This document shows positions 33,296 to 42,833 of a stretch of DNA of 64,000 nucleotides, one piece after another (within the stretch, counting starts at the first letter, position 1; the number at the start of each line of letters is the position of its first letter). This DNA is from a virus, in IMG/VR virus record IMGVR_UViG_3300042893_001701, positions 1-64,000 of that record; one strand, written 5' to 3'. The position numbers and the translations under genes are program-made. Under the pieces are notes generated by a model. It was not told the DNA's origin. It was given only the letters and a program-made list of their open reading frames with translations, and did not search any database.

Positions 33296-34189
33296 ATGAC
33301 AACACAAGATATTATTGTTCGCATGCGCGACGATATTGCTAAAGGTATTGTTAAAGTTGTATCAAGTGATGGGTATAGATACTATACAGACACACTTACA
33401 GAACAACTCATCGTTCCTATTACAACACCAGATGAAACGGCACAGTTGTACGAACGTATAATTATAAACGCAAGCCAAGCAAGACAAGAAGCTAACAAAG
33501 ATTTGTTTAGTACAATGCCACGCGTGTCTATGTTCGTAGGTCAACCAGATACTGGTAAGACATATCGAGCAGAAGAAATTGCTAAGCAATGTGGTATTAC
33601 ACCACTCTTTAAAATGTGTAGAGATAATTTAAATCTCGAAACATTATTAGAAGACTTCAAATTAATCGATGGTAAACCAGTGTTCGATGAATCATTAGCT
33701 ATTAAATATATGACAGATAATGATCGACACATTATTATCTTTGACGAATTCAATACACTATTAACTGGTGTTATGAAAACGATGCAACCATTATTTGATG
33801 ACACTTCAACCACATTCGAATACCGTGGTAAAGTGTATAAGAAAAATATGAATTGCAAATTTATTGTTACACTTAACGATAAAGATAAAGGTATTAGTGT
33901 CGTGCCTGACGCAATTTTATCACGTGTTGAACTTACATTTTTTGATCCTGTTACAACCAATGTGATTTCTAAATGGACAAGTGTACCTATTGAATGGATT
34001 AATAATCTATTTAATATTTATAAAGTGTTAGGCATCACCAACATTTTTGGTACAAGACAAATTAAAATCTTGTCAGGTAAAACAATTGAGAGAATTAAAA
34101 ATCACCTCTATGGTTTATGCAAAATGACAAAGACAGACGATAAGTTACTTGATACATTACAAGTCCAACAACTCATTAACAAATTATAA
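33296..34189 (+). CDS. MoxR/CobS-type AAA ATPase
   Basis: A 297-aa ATPase. Walker A is GQPDTGKT (residues 82-89), Walker B is IIIFDEFN (about 146-153), followed by a sensor strand (FIVTLNDKDK, about 183-192) and an arginine in PDAILSRVELTFF. The order matches MoxR/CobS-type AAA proteins, which work with a VWA-domain partner to remodel or insert metal into target proteins. Its partner is encoded two genes downstream (34458-36092). Strong GGAGG site before the ATG. Confidence 0.85.
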   Translation: MTTQDIIVRMRDDIAKGIVKVVSSDGYRYYTDTLTEQLIVPITTPDETAQLYERIIINASQARQEANKDLFSTMPRVSMFVGQPDTGKTYRAEEIAKQCGITPLFKMCRDNLNLETLLEDFKLIDGKPVFDESLAIKYMTDNDRHIIIFDEFNTLLTGVMKTMQPLFDDTSTTFEYRGKVYKKNMNCKFIVTLNDKDKGISVVPDAILSRVELTFFDPVTTNVISKWTSVPIEWINNLFNIYKVLGITNIFGTRQIKILSGKTIERIKNHLYGLCKMTKTDDKLLDTLQVQQLINKL

Positions 34190-34201
34190 AGGAGGTTAAT
34201 C

Positions 34202-34456
34202 ATGGACTACGAAGATTTCTTTCCCATCACAGAAGAACAACTCGTTCGTATACAACAAGATGGAATTAAAGGTATAAAAAGATACGAAACAGAACGTCCA
34301 ATGCAACGACAAGAATTAAATAATCTTAAATTAATTTACACTGTCGGTGGAATAGATGAAACTATTTACTATCGTGGCTATGTAGATAAGTATGATATCT
34401 GGGAATCAGATGGCAACTTATATCTACGCCATCGTGTCCATGATTCAACGGACTAA
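34202..34456 (+). CDS. Hypothetical protein between MoxR and VWA genes
   Basis: An 84-aa protein (MDYEDFFPITEEQLVRIQQD ... YRGYVDKYDIWESDGNLYLR) with an AAAGGAGG site, lying 12 nt after the ATPase and 1 nt before the VWA gene. C-terminal part looks like a small beta sheet. It may be a third component of the ATPase-VWA system. No family recognised. Confidence 0.55.
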   Translation: MDYEDFFPITEEQLVRIQQDGIKGIKRYETERPMQRQELNNLKLIYTVGGIDETIYYRGYVDKYDIWESDGNLYLRHRVHDSTD

Positions 34457-34457
34457 C

Positions 34458-36092
34458 ATGGAACAAGAAGAAATTAAAAAGCTTGATCCAATCAAGCAAG
34501 CATACGCTAATGTCTTGCAGTTTATTACAAACAATTTTTATACACAACCAGGAGAAGAAATTACTATTCAAATAGATGAAACATCTATCGAAAATAATTT
34601 CTACAATGGTAAAAAAATTGTACTTAGTGGACAATTATTAGACGCGTTTGGTAAATTAAATCTTCCAAGATTCTTAGTATACTACCATGAACTTGGTCAT
34701 CATTTGTACAGCAAAGGCATGTTCAATCTTATTGACACATGGCAAAAGCAAACAAGTGGACCACTTGAATGGAAAACAAATTATCATCACTTAATTAATT
34801 GGGTTGAAGATTATTATATCGAAGCCCGATTAAAACGTGAACATACTTATCTTACGGATGTTATCGATTGCATTCGTAAGATGCCTCCTGAGTATGACAT
34901 TAGTCAAATACAATACGCATTCAACTACTATTATGTACATGAAGCACCGACTCCATCGCTAGTATACCTAGATCAAATTATTTTTAAAAAATATCTCGAC
35001 AAACTATTACAGTTAAGAGACAGTAACAAAACAAGATTTGGATATGGTATTCTTACAACACTTTCTATTAAGAAAAGTAATGAAACATTATTTGCAGAAA
35101 CCATTATTGAATTTTATAACTGGTGCGTAAGCAAAAATATTTTTAGTGATGAACGCATGCTTCCACCATTACGTAATCCTAATCAACATCTTGAACCAGG
35201 TAAAGGTCAAACACCTAAAGATTTTTTACAAAGCATACAAAATATGTTTGATGATAAAAATCATATTAAAGATACCGGACCTAAAACAAATTCAACTGAT
35301 GGTACATACAGCGACCATAGTAAAAATATAGGTAAGATAAACATTAGTGGTTACAAAGAAATGTCACACATCAAACAATCAACAGATATGTTACAAGAAC
35401 ATTTAGTTCAAGAAAAAACTTTAATTGATAAAGAAATGTTAGACATGTCTGTTCGTCCTGAAACACAACGTCACACACTCGATGGATTGTTTACTCCTAA
35501 CTATGTTGAGTCAATGATCATACAACCTAAAGTTAACGTTGTTAATTTCTTTAATCCTAATCGTATTGTCGACCAACGTTTGTTCCTTGAAAGAGGACAC
35601 ACGTATATGAACGTCGCTATCTACCGAGATATATCTGGTAGTACATCAGGACTAACTCATTATCTTATGAGTCAAGTAACTGAAAAGTTATTTGAAAATA
35701 TTCCTGTAGATATTACTTACTACTTGTATGCAAGTGGTAAGGTAAGCATTGTCGAAGTTCCTTATGTTAAATGGGAAAATGATAATGATAAACCTAAAGA
35801 GTACACAAGCAATCCTTTGTTTGAACAACTCGGAGGTGGTACTAATAGCGATGCAATTGCTGACGTCATGACACAACAACTTAGTGATAAGTGGTTGAAC
35901 ATCATCATCACAGATGGTGACTTAAATAGTTTAATGGGACGAGATAACATCAATGCCCTACTTAAAAACGTATTCGCTATCGCAGTACATGGCACCCTTG
36001 ATAAAGGTGTTAATGGCATTGAAATCAAAGACGCAACTAAAATCAATGACATAGTTAACGCGATGCAAACGTTGAATATATCTGGAAGTTAG
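34458..36092 (+). CDS. VWA-domain protein with HELGH metal motif
   Basis: A 544-aa protein from ATG 34458, 1 nt after the previous stop. N-terminal domain: FLVYYHELGHHLY (His77, Glu78, His81), a zinc-protease-like motif as seen in the N-terminal domain of DUF2201-type VWA proteins. C-terminal domain: a von Willebrand A fold with the MIDAS motif DISGSTS (Asp391, Ser393, Ser395) and a later NIIITDGD. Such proteins pair with MoxR/CobS ATPases like the one just upstream and act as the metal-dependent substrate-binding partner. Whether the HELGH site is a working protease is not known. The stop is TAG, which shows TAG is a normal stop here. Confidence 0.8.
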   Translation: MEQEEIKKLDPIKQAYANVLQFITNNFYTQPGEEITIQIDETSIENNFYNGKKIVLSGQLLDAFGKLNLPRFLVYYHELGHHLYSKGMFNLIDTWQKQTSGPLEWKTNYHHLINWVEDYYIEARLKREHTYLTDVIDCIRKMPPEYDISQIQYAFNYYYVHEAPTPSLVYLDQIIFKKYLDKLLQLRDSNKTRFGYGILTTLSIKKSNETLFAETIIEFYNWCVSKNIFSDERMLPPLRNPNQHLEPGKGQTPKDFLQSIQNMFDDKNHIKDTGPKTNSTDGTYSDHSKNIGKINISGYKEMSHIKQSTDMLQEHLVQEKTLIDKEMLDMSVRPETQRHTLDGLFTPNYVESMIIQPKVNVVNFFNPNRIVDQRLFLERGHTYMNVAIYRDISGSTSGLTHYLMSQVTEKLFENIPVDITYYLYASGKVSIVEVPYVKWENDNDKPKEYTSNPLFEQLGGGTNSDAIADVMTQQLSDKWLNIIITDGDLNSLMGRDNINALLKNVFAIAVHGTLDKGVNGIEIKDATKINDIVNAMQTLNISGS

Positions 36093-36118
36093 ACTCAGAA
36101 AGGAGTATAATTATATAG

Positions 36119-37057
36119 ATGAATATTTATCAACTCGTCTTCGGTGTTGACTCTGGACAAGTCAACTGTGTCTTTCATGATGATACCAAACCTAGTGCTG
36201 GTATAAGTCATGAAGGGCAATACAATTGTCTAACATGTAACGCTAAAGCGCACAATGAAATTGGATTTATATCCAAGTACTTTAGTGTCAGTCAAAGATA
36301 TGCAGCTACAATACAAGCAGCTTTAATTAAAGCAGAAGAGTATAAGTATAACAAGAATCCCATTAGTGAAGAACAAAACAACTACCTTAAAGGCATAGGC
36401 TTAAGCGATGCAATCATAAAAGATAATTTCTTTATGGCATCCACAGGTAAGTTAATGTACGAACACAAATGGAATGGTGTTAGAATAGGTACAACTTGGT
36501 TTAACAATCCAGGTTTATCTAATCACAATGCTACTGCTGCTAAGTACAAGTATGGTCCAGGAGTATTCGCAGGAATGCTTACACCATATGATGTAGTTCA
36601 AGCCAACACAACTTTAATTATTTGTGAAGGCGAAAAAGATATGCTGACTGCGCGATCCCAAGGTATCACCAATGCAGTCGCTAAACTAGGTGGTGCCAAG
36701 TCTTATATCATCGGAGGTAAAAATTTAGAAAACAAAAACGTTGTCTTAATTTATGACTGCGATGAAGCAGGTAGAGCTGGTGCAAAACAAGATGCGCAAA
36801 TTCTTACGGAACGTTTTAAATGCAAAGTTAAAGTTATTGATCTAGGTTTAGGCGATGCCGAAGACCTCAATGACTTCTTTGTTAAACATAAAAAGACACC
36901 GCAAGATTTGTATAATCTGTTTAAGACCACACCTATTTACATAGCCGAGGTAGAAACGGCACAATCTAAATTACAAAAGCTTGTATCTAAACTCACACCT
37001 GATGAGATAGATCAACTCGTAGTTATACTGAAAGAAAAACAAGGAGAAAAACAATGA
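36119..37057 (+). CDS. DnaG-type primase with Toprim domain
   Basis: A 312-aa primase. A CHC2-like zinc motif lies at the N-terminus (Cys17, His20, Cys37, Cys40), then a Toprim domain with CEGEKD (Glu170) and YDCDEAG (Asp213, Asp215). There is no helicase domain, unlike T7 gp4; the SF3 helicase is encoded separately at 26286-27872. It makes RNA primers on single-stranded DNA. The stop overlaps the start of the SSB-like gene, and the whole replication block runs rightward from here. Confidence 0.88.
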   Translation: MNIYQLVFGVDSGQVNCVFHDDTKPSAGISHEGQYNCLTCNAKAHNEIGFISKYFSVSQRYAATIQAALIKAEEYKYNKNPISEEQNNYLKGIGLSDAIIKDNFFMASTGKLMYEHKWNGVRIGTTWFNNPGLSNHNATAAKYKYGPGVFAGMLTPYDVVQANTTLIICEGEKDMLTARSQGITNAVAKLGGAKSYIIGGKNLENKNVVLIYDCDEAGRAGAKQDAQILTERFKCKVKVIDLGLGDAEDLNDFFVKHKKTPQDLYNLFKTTPIYIAEVETAQSKLQKLVSKLTPDEIDQLVVILKEKQGEKQ

Positions 37058-37506
37058 ACAAACCTTCATTAAAAGACATTCTTATTAAGGATGCAAACAC
37101 AGCCAAGACTCAAGGAGGTATCGTTAACGAAGTGTTACCACCAGGAACTTACTTAGCTAAGGTCTTAGGTTTCACCGAAGAAGAAGCATACCAATTTGTT
37201 TCAGTTGAAATCAACAAGAAGAAATTTAATTTCTTTTACAACTATTACTTACGTAATACAACTGACTTAGACGCAAGCTTAATCAACTGGATTAAAGCAT
37301 TAGCTACTATCCCTGTTAAAGAAACAACTTCATTATTAGAAATTGCTAACAGTGCTATTGGTTCTACATTCAAAGTTACGATCTATAACTACGTCTCTAA
37401 GACTGGTAAGAACGCTGGTAAAACTCAACACGCTATCTCATTCAAAGATAAGCCAGTGTTAGAAACAACCACGATCGAAACAGAACAAGTCGAACTACCA
37501 TTCTAA
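37054..37506 (+). CDS. Single-stranded DNA-binding protein candidate
   Basis: A 150-aa protein overlapping the primase stop by 4 nt. It is mostly beta (VLPPGTYLAKVLGFTEEEAY ... KFNFFYNYYLRNT) in the pattern of an OB-like fold, and ends TEQVELPF, similar to the acidic-hydrophobic tail tip of SSB proteins that recruits replication partners. Position between primase and helicase fits. The sequence is too divergent for certainty. Confidence 0.65.
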   Translation: MNKPSLKDILIKDANTAKTQGGIVNEVLPPGTYLAKVLGFTEEEAYQFVSVEINKKKFNFFYNYYLRNTTDLDASLINWIKALATIPVKETTSLLEIANSAIGSTFKVTIYNYVSKTGKNAGKTQHAISFKDKPVLETTTIETEQVELPF

Positions 37507-37515
37507 TCAAACACC

Positions 37516-37539
37516 TGGCAGTGTATAGGTTAACTGCCA
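37516..37539 (+). promoter_or_regulatory. Intergenic hairpin after SSB-like gene
   Basis: TGGCAGT (37516-37522) and ACTGCCA (37533-37539) form a 7-bp stem with a 10-nt loop between the SSB-like and helicase genes. No T-tract follows, so it is more likely an RNA processing or stability element than a full terminator. Confidence 0.5.
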
Positions 37540-37561
37540 CTTCTAAAGAAAGGGAAGCTAT

Positions 37562-38884
37562 ATGAAACACGCCTATCTGTTATACACAGGTTACGGTAAA
37601 ACTAAAATGTGTTTAGATAAAATTATGGCTGCTCCTACCAAACCAAGAACGTTACTTATTAGTACTAAAAACGTCATTGAATCCTCATGGATAGGTGAAA
37701 TAGATAAGTGGTATAAAGATAAAATTAGTTATGGTTACATAACCGGTAAGATTAAAGAAGAAGATAGAATCAATATTGCTACACAGCAATTCGATATCTT
37801 CGGAATGAATACCGAAATGATCGACTGGTACATCAGTCATACCACAAACGTTAAACGTAAAACCTATAACAAACATGGTGTTAAACTACACTATGACGAA
37901 CAAGATCTATTAGATCGATTCGACTTGCTTATCATTGATGAAGTAAGTTTGTTTAAGAACTACCGTTCACAACGCTTTAAACTTATTAAGAAGTGGGCAC
38001 ATCAAATCAAAAACGTTATGATTTTGTCAGCCACACCAACACCTAAAAACATCGAAGATATATGGGCACCTATATTTTTACTAGACGGTGGACAAAGATT
38101 GGGTCGTACCATCACTGAGTTCAGAACAAACTATGCTATACCTGTACCATTAATGAATGGGCAGAATCGTTATCAATATTCTATTGAAGCAACGAATCAT
38201 ATTCTTAATCTTATTAAGGATGTTTCAACTAGCATACCTGAACCAGCACAAGCGTTGTTCCCCGAACCAATTATCAAAAAGATTATTATTAAACCAGATC
38301 CTACGACTGAACAATTGCTTAAACAATTTAAGCAAGACTTTATAGTTAAGTTAAGTAATGGATCTAATCTTATTGCCTTTAGTAAAACACAATTGATTAA
38401 TAAAATTAATCAGATCGCAAGTGGTAATGTTTACAATCAAAATCAAACAGTCCATCTTAACGATATTAAAATACGTGTATTACAACAACGTATTGCCACC
38501 ATTCAAACACCAATCCTCGTAGCTTATACGTATGTGTTCGATAAAGAACAACTACTTAAACTACCTGGTGCAAGGATACTATCCAGTAAAGAAGACTTTG
38601 AAGACTGGAATGCCAACAAAATTAAACTAGGTATCCTTAGTCCATTCAGTGCAGCACACGGTCTCAATTTACAATACAGTGATTGCCAAGATATCTTTTG
38701 GTTTAGCCCAATATGGGATACTGAAAAGTGGATACAAACCAATGCTCGCATTTGTCGACGTGGACAAACAAGACAAGTCACAGTCAATGTCTTACTGCTT
38801 AAAGAAAGCTATGACGATTACGCATTCGATTTATGCCAAGAAAAATTTAAAGCACAATATAGTAATTTAGTAAAACTAAAATAA
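37562..38884 (+). CDS. SNF2/DEAD-type SF2 helicase
   Basis: A 440-aa protein. Motif I is TGYGKTKM (Lys13), motif II LLIIDEVSLFKN, motif III LSATPTPKNIEDIW, and motif VI QTNARICRRGQTRQV, as in SNF2-like members of superfamily 2. The start is close to motif I, so there is no N-terminal extension. Phage copies lie next to DNA polymerase and probably move branches or clear proteins from DNA. Confidence 0.88.
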   Translation: MKHAYLLYTGYGKTKMCLDKIMAAPTKPRTLLISTKNVIESSWIGEIDKWYKDKISYGYITGKIKEEDRINIATQQFDIFGMNTEMIDWYISHTTNVKRKTYNKHGVKLHYDEQDLLDRFDLLIIDEVSLFKNYRSQRFKLIKKWAHQIKNVMILSATPTPKNIEDIWAPIFLLDGGQRLGRTITEFRTNYAIPVPLMNGQNRYQYSIEATNHILNLIKDVSTSIPEPAQALFPEPIIKKIIIKPDPTTEQLLKQFKQDFIVKLSNGSNLIAFSKTQLINKINQIASGNVYNQNQTVHLNDIKIRVLQQRIATIQTPILVAYTYVFDKEQLLKLPGARILSSKEDFEDWNANKIKLGILSPFSAAHGLNLQYSDCQDIFWFSPIWDTEKWIQTNARICRRGQTRQVTVNVLLLKESYDDYAFDLCQEKFKAQYSNLVKLK

Positions 38885-38897
38885 AGGAGAGACTTGT

Positions 38898-40883
38898 ATG
38901 ATTAAATATTTAGTATATGATACTGAGACTACAGGTCTCAATATTATTTCAGACAAACCGTTTATGTTTCAATATGGATTAGTCGATCACAACCTGCAGC
39001 TTGTATCAAGCGATTGGTTTCACGTGAAAGATAAAGCCAAGATGGATGTGTTTAAACAACACTTACTATCTCTCAATACAATCGTCGGTCATAACATTAA
39101 GTTTGACGTACACATGGCAATCAATGCAGGCTTCGATAAAGAAATCTTTATGAATAAAAACTTTATTGATACGTCTGTATTAGCACGACTTGTCGTAGAC
39201 CATGATACACAAACGGATAAAACATTTTCTGCCGGTCTTAAAACACTTGGTGTCAGATACTTAGGTATCGATTCCAACACAGAAGAACGTGCATTGAAGA
39301 TGGAACTAAGCCGACTAGTATCAGAACACAAAGAAAAGATGAAAGCTTACTTTGTAGCACAAAGTGTATGGGATAGCAAGCTAACACAAACAAATCAAAC
39401 CAAGTTAATTAATGACATTTATCTTAACTGGAATAAAGTGTTTCACTTATACCCACAATATACACAACACCGTAAAGCATTCCTACAATCTAATCCTGAA
39501 CCTACCTATGAACAATGTTCTAACGTTGTTACGTATGGTATGACAGATATTAAATTGACCCATGGTTTACTTAAACTATGGTTTCCAAAAGCAGTACAAC
39601 TACAACAAGTTGATACGCTTAAACGAATTAGTAATGCTACCTATCCATTAGTCATTATGGAACGTCAAGGTCTAGCCGTTGATGTCCAACAAGTTCTTAA
39701 AGATAGAGCAAAAATTGTCGACGAACTTAGTAAGACAACCATTGTTGATCCAAGAACCAATACAACATTGTCAATTGGTCAACATGCAAAGCTTAAAGAA
39801 CTATACGAATTTGAATCAGGTGAACAGCTAGAAAGTTCGGATAAAGAAACACGTGCTGAAATTGAAAGTATATCTCCAGCAGCTAAGGCAGCAAATTATA
39901 TTGCTAAATTAGATAAGTATTTGAATACTTATGTACGATCTATACTCGATAAACTAACACTCGTTGGTAAAGAGTACCGTGTATTTACCCAGTATAACTT
40001 AGCAGGTACCATTACAGGACGCTTGTCGTCTGACTTTCAACAGTTCCCAAAGGATGCAATTACATTAGCCGATGGAACTGAAATCAATATACGGAGCTGG
40101 TTCGTTGTACCTAAGCAAGATAAGTACATGTTCTACTTTGACTATAGTCAAATGGAACTACGCCTTCAATGCGAATGGACTAACATTGTTAACGGTCACC
40201 CAGACATTAACATGGTGCGAGCATTCTCACCATACAAATGTATAGAAAAAGACGGTAAGTATTTTTTAGAAGAAGATCCAACTAAAGAGTGGAAAGCTAC
40301 CGATCTCCACGCACTAACCGCTAAGAACGCTTTTCCAAACATAGACGAAACACACCCAGATTGGAAACAATATAGAAACCTTGGTAAACGTACCAACTTT
40401 GCAGTTAACTATGGTGCAGCCGCACCTAAAATACAACAAGCTTTAAAGGTAGATTTTCCTACTGCACAAGCTTTAGTACAAGGTTACCGTAAAGCATTTG
40501 CAGGTGTCGTCGCATTTGGTAAGTGGATTAGCAATCGAGTTTATGTCACAGACAATATACCTAACCTATTACTACGTAGATATTACTCACGTAATAAACA
40601 TCAGTTACAAAACTGGTTAGTACAAGGTAGTGGTGCTGACATTCTATTACTAAAGCTTAGAGAAATATTTGAGTATATTAAAACTAAACCACACTGGAAG
40701 TTCATGATCACCGTTCACGATGAATTGGGATTCGTATGCTCAGACATACCACAAGAACAACTTAAGCGTGAAGTAAAAGATATACAAAAGCTAATGACAC
40801 ATAGCATGTCTGCTGTTGATATCATTAGTGATGTAGAATATACAACGACCAAGTGGTCAGAAAAGGACGAATGGACAGAATGA
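38898..40883 (+). CDS. DNA polymerase, family A
   Basis: A complete 661-aa polymerase. Proofreading exonuclease motifs: VYDTETTG near residue 7 and GHNIKFD near 62. Polymerase motifs: A DYSQMELR (Asp415), B KRTNFAVNYG (from Lys497), C VHDELG (Asp608). It copies the phage genome together with the Toprim primase, SSB-like protein and SF3 helicase. A strong AAGGAGA site precedes it and the next gene starts inside its last codons. Confidence 0.95.
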   Translation: MIKYLVYDTETTGLNIISDKPFMFQYGLVDHNLQLVSSDWFHVKDKAKMDVFKQHLLSLNTIVGHNIKFDVHMAINAGFDKEIFMNKNFIDTSVLARLVVDHDTQTDKTFSAGLKTLGVRYLGIDSNTEERALKMELSRLVSEHKEKMKAYFVAQSVWDSKLTQTNQTKLINDIYLNWNKVFHLYPQYTQHRKAFLQSNPEPTYEQCSNVVTYGMTDIKLTHGLLKLWFPKAVQLQQVDTLKRISNATYPLVIMERQGLAVDVQQVLKDRAKIVDELSKTTIVDPRTNTTLSIGQHAKLKELYEFESGEQLESSDKETRAEIESISPAAKAANYIAKLDKYLNTYVRSILDKLTLVGKEYRVFTQYNLAGTITGRLSSDFQQFPKDAITLADGTEINIRSWFVVPKQDKYMFYFDYSQMELRLQCEWTNIVNGHPDINMVRAFSPYKCIEKDGKYFLEEDPTKEWKATDLHALTAKNAFPNIDETHPDWKQYRNLGKRTNFAVNYGAAAPKIQQALKVDFPTAQALVQGYRKAFAGVVAFGKWISNRVYVTDNIPNLLLRRYYSRNKHQLQNWLVQGSGADILLLKLREIFEYIKTKPHWKFMITVHDELGFVCSDIPQEQLKREVKDIQKLMTHSMSAVDIISDVEYTTTKWSEKDEWTE

Positions 40884-41791
40884 AATTCGACGAACAGAAA
40901 CATGAGTACGAACGTAATGGTATCGTTTATACTAGCGTCACCCAACTCTTAAAAAAGTATGGGTTGTCTGCTAACTATGACGGTATCCCACAAGACGTAC
41001 TAACTAAAGCGGCTAATAAAGGTAAGAACATTCATAAGAATTTAGAACTTTATATTAATGGCGACAAGTCTATGCTAGGTACAGTCAATGAAGTAGATAT
41101 GTTTGATAACTACGTTAAGACAAGAGGCATTGATTTAGCAATGACTAAGTCTGAACAAATGGTTTATGATGACAACTATAAAATTGCAGGTACCGTAGAC
41201 ATTCAATACGCAGATGGGTCAGACAGCATTGTTGCTGACTTTAAAACTACATCTAGTTTACACGTTGATGCAGTTGCTTGGCAGTTAAGTATTTATAATT
41301 ACCTTTTATCTAAAGGTGATGTGATGACTTATTACTTTAATAAACTTAAAGTATTTCATTACACAGGTACTAAGCTGTATGTCAAAGATGTTTATCTTGT
41401 AGACTTTGATGCGGTTAAACAATTACTAGATGCTAACCTACGTGGTGATGCAACATTTAACTATGTCAAATCAACCAACGTTGTAGCAGGATCAGATGAA
41501 CAACTCATCGGTCAAATACTTAGTGAACTTAATTCACATAAAGAAGTTGTTGATAGACTTCAAAGTGAACTTGATGTGTTGTTAACTAAAGTAAAAGAAA
41601 AGATGGTTCTTAATAAAGACTATCAATTTAGTAATGATAATTACATGATTAACTATGTACATCCACAAACAAGATTATCTTTAGATCAAACTAAAGTGAA
41701 GACTTACCTTGAAAGTAAAGGTGAAAAAGTAGAAGACTACATGAAGACTACCACTACTAAAGATGGTGTTAAAGCTGTAGTCAAACGTTAA
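40871..41791 (+). CDS. PD-(D/E)XK exonuclease, Cas4/YqaJ-like
   Basis: Start taken at ATG 40871, just after AAGGACGA; ATG 40880 overlapping the polymerase stop is an alternative. The 306-aa product has the nuclease core KIAGTVDIQYAD followed by VADFKTTSS, giving the Asp and the D-x-K pair of the PD-(D/E)XK fold. The C-terminal part is helical. It probably resects DNA ends to give single strands for the Sak4-like protein encoded next. Family placement beyond PD-(D/E)XK is uncertain. Confidence 0.8.
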   Translation: MDRMKFDEQKHEYERNGIVYTSVTQLLKKYGLSANYDGIPQDVLTKAANKGKNIHKNLELYINGDKSMLGTVNEVDMFDNYVKTRGIDLAMTKSEQMVYDDNYKIAGTVDIQYADGSDSIVADFKTTSSLHVDAVAWQLSIYNYLLSKGDVMTYYFNKLKVFHYTGTKLYVKDVYLVDFDAVKQLLDANLRGDATFNYVKSTNVVAGSDEQLIGQILSELNSHKEVVDRLQSELDVLLTKVKEKMVLNKDYQFSNDNYMINYVHPQTRLSLDQTKVKTYLESKGEKVEDYMKTTTTKDGVKAVVKR

Positions 41792-41799
41792 ATCAAATT

Positions 41800-41820
41800 G
41801 GGAGGGCTAACTACCCTCCC
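41800..41820 (+). terminator. Strong GC hairpin between recombination genes
   Basis: GGGAGGG (41800-41806) and CCCTCCC (41814-41820) form a 7-bp GC-only-type stem with a 7-nt loop, followed by TTGATTATAG rather than a clean T-tract. It may weaken read-through or protect the upstream mRNA; call as terminator is tentative. Confidence 0.5.
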
Positions 41821-41848
41821 TTGATTATAGGCATAAGGAGGAAAACAC

Positions 41849-42760
41849 ATGCCAATAGTATTACAAGCAGCCGTTAAGACGCTTAAGCCATTGAAGGTAC
41901 TGTCCTATGGACCTACCTATAGTGGCAAAACGCTTAGCTCATTGTACCTTGCAGTCGGTCTTGTTATGAAGATCCGTAAGTGTACTGAAGCAGATGCGTA
42001 CAAACACATAGTCATGATCGACACAGAGTTCGGTCGTGGCGCACTCTACAATAAGATCGGATTATATAACTATATCCGTATCGATCCACCGTACTATACC
42101 GAAAAACTAGTTGATATCATCCATGAACTTAATGGTATGGAACAAGTCGACGTGATTATCACCGACTCACTTACCCATTTCTGGGTTAAAGAAGGTGGTA
42201 TCCTAGACCAAAAAGCAGCTAAAGATAAGCTAGGTGGTAACTCATATACCAACTGGCAAGACTTTACTACCAAGTTTAACAAGATGATTGACACCATTTT
42301 AGCATCACCTAAGCATATCTTTTCCACAGCTCGTGCGAAAACAGATACTGCATTAGTCACAGGTGACAATGGTAAAGCAACCCCAAGATCTTATGGTCTC
42401 AAGCCTGAGCTACGTGATAACGTTGAGTATGACTTTGATATTGTTTTCAATATTGATAAGTTATCCCACAACTTAATTGTAGACAAAGGTGTCCCTGGTC
42501 TTAAGCCAGTCTATGATATCGCTACTGTTAAAGTAGGTCAAGAAATCTATGACTTGTTTAGTGCTGATGCAGTGGTACCTGTACGCACTAAAGATGACGT
42601 TGCGAATAGCATCCGTAAAGTTGCTAAAGATAACGGCATGATTCCATTTGTTCAACTAGAATTACGTGGACGTAAGATTGAAGAACTTACTGAAACAGAA
42701 CTAAAGACAATGGAAACCATGTTGCTTAACAACCTAAAGAAATCGCAAATCAAAAACTAA
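41849..42760 (+). CDS. Sak4-like RecA-fold recombinase
   Basis: A 303-aa ATPase. Walker A is GPTYSGKT (residues 21-28) and Walker B VDVIITDSLTHFW (about 105-117), in the layout of phage Sak4 single-strand annealing ATPases (AAA_24 type). Family members help anneal single-stranded DNA together with SSB. Together with the PD-(D/E)XK nuclease upstream it makes up a recombination pair. Good AAGGAGG site. A clear terminator follows. Confidence 0.82.
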   Translation: MPIVLQAAVKTLKPLKVLSYGPTYSGKTLSSLYLAVGLVMKIRKCTEADAYKHIVMIDTEFGRGALYNKIGLYNYIRIDPPYYTEKLVDIIHELNGMEQVDVIITDSLTHFWVKEGGILDQKAAKDKLGGNSYTNWQDFTTKFNKMIDTILASPKHIFSTARAKTDTALVTGDNGKATPRSYGLKPELRDNVEYDFDIVFNIDKLSHNLIVDKGVPGLKPVYDIATVKVGQEIYDLFSADAVVPVRTKDDVANSIRKVAKDNGMIPFVQLELRGRKIEELTETELKTMETMLLNNLKKSQIKN

Positions 42761-42774
42761 TTGTACACAGCGCT

Positions 42775-42801
42775 AGCATACCGCATATAGTATGCTTTTT
42801 T
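42775..42801 (+). terminator. Rho-independent terminator after Sak4-like gene
   Basis: AGCATAC (42775-42781) and GTATGCT (42790-42796) form a 7-bp stem with an 8-nt loop, followed by TTTTT. It ends the replication-recombination transcript 15 nt after the stop codon. Confidence 0.85.
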
Positions 42802-42833
42802 ATTTAGCTACGTTAATTTAGCGAAGGAGATAA

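Noticed and set aside
34392-34457. Upstream ATG for the VWA protein
   Set aside because: It lies inside the previous gene with no ribosome site; ATG 34458 follows directly after the previous stop.
36090-36092. Reassigned stop codon (TAG or TGA read as an amino acid)
   Set aside because: TAG ends the VWA gene and TGA ends several coupled genes, and long genes are not interrupted by either, so the standard code fits.
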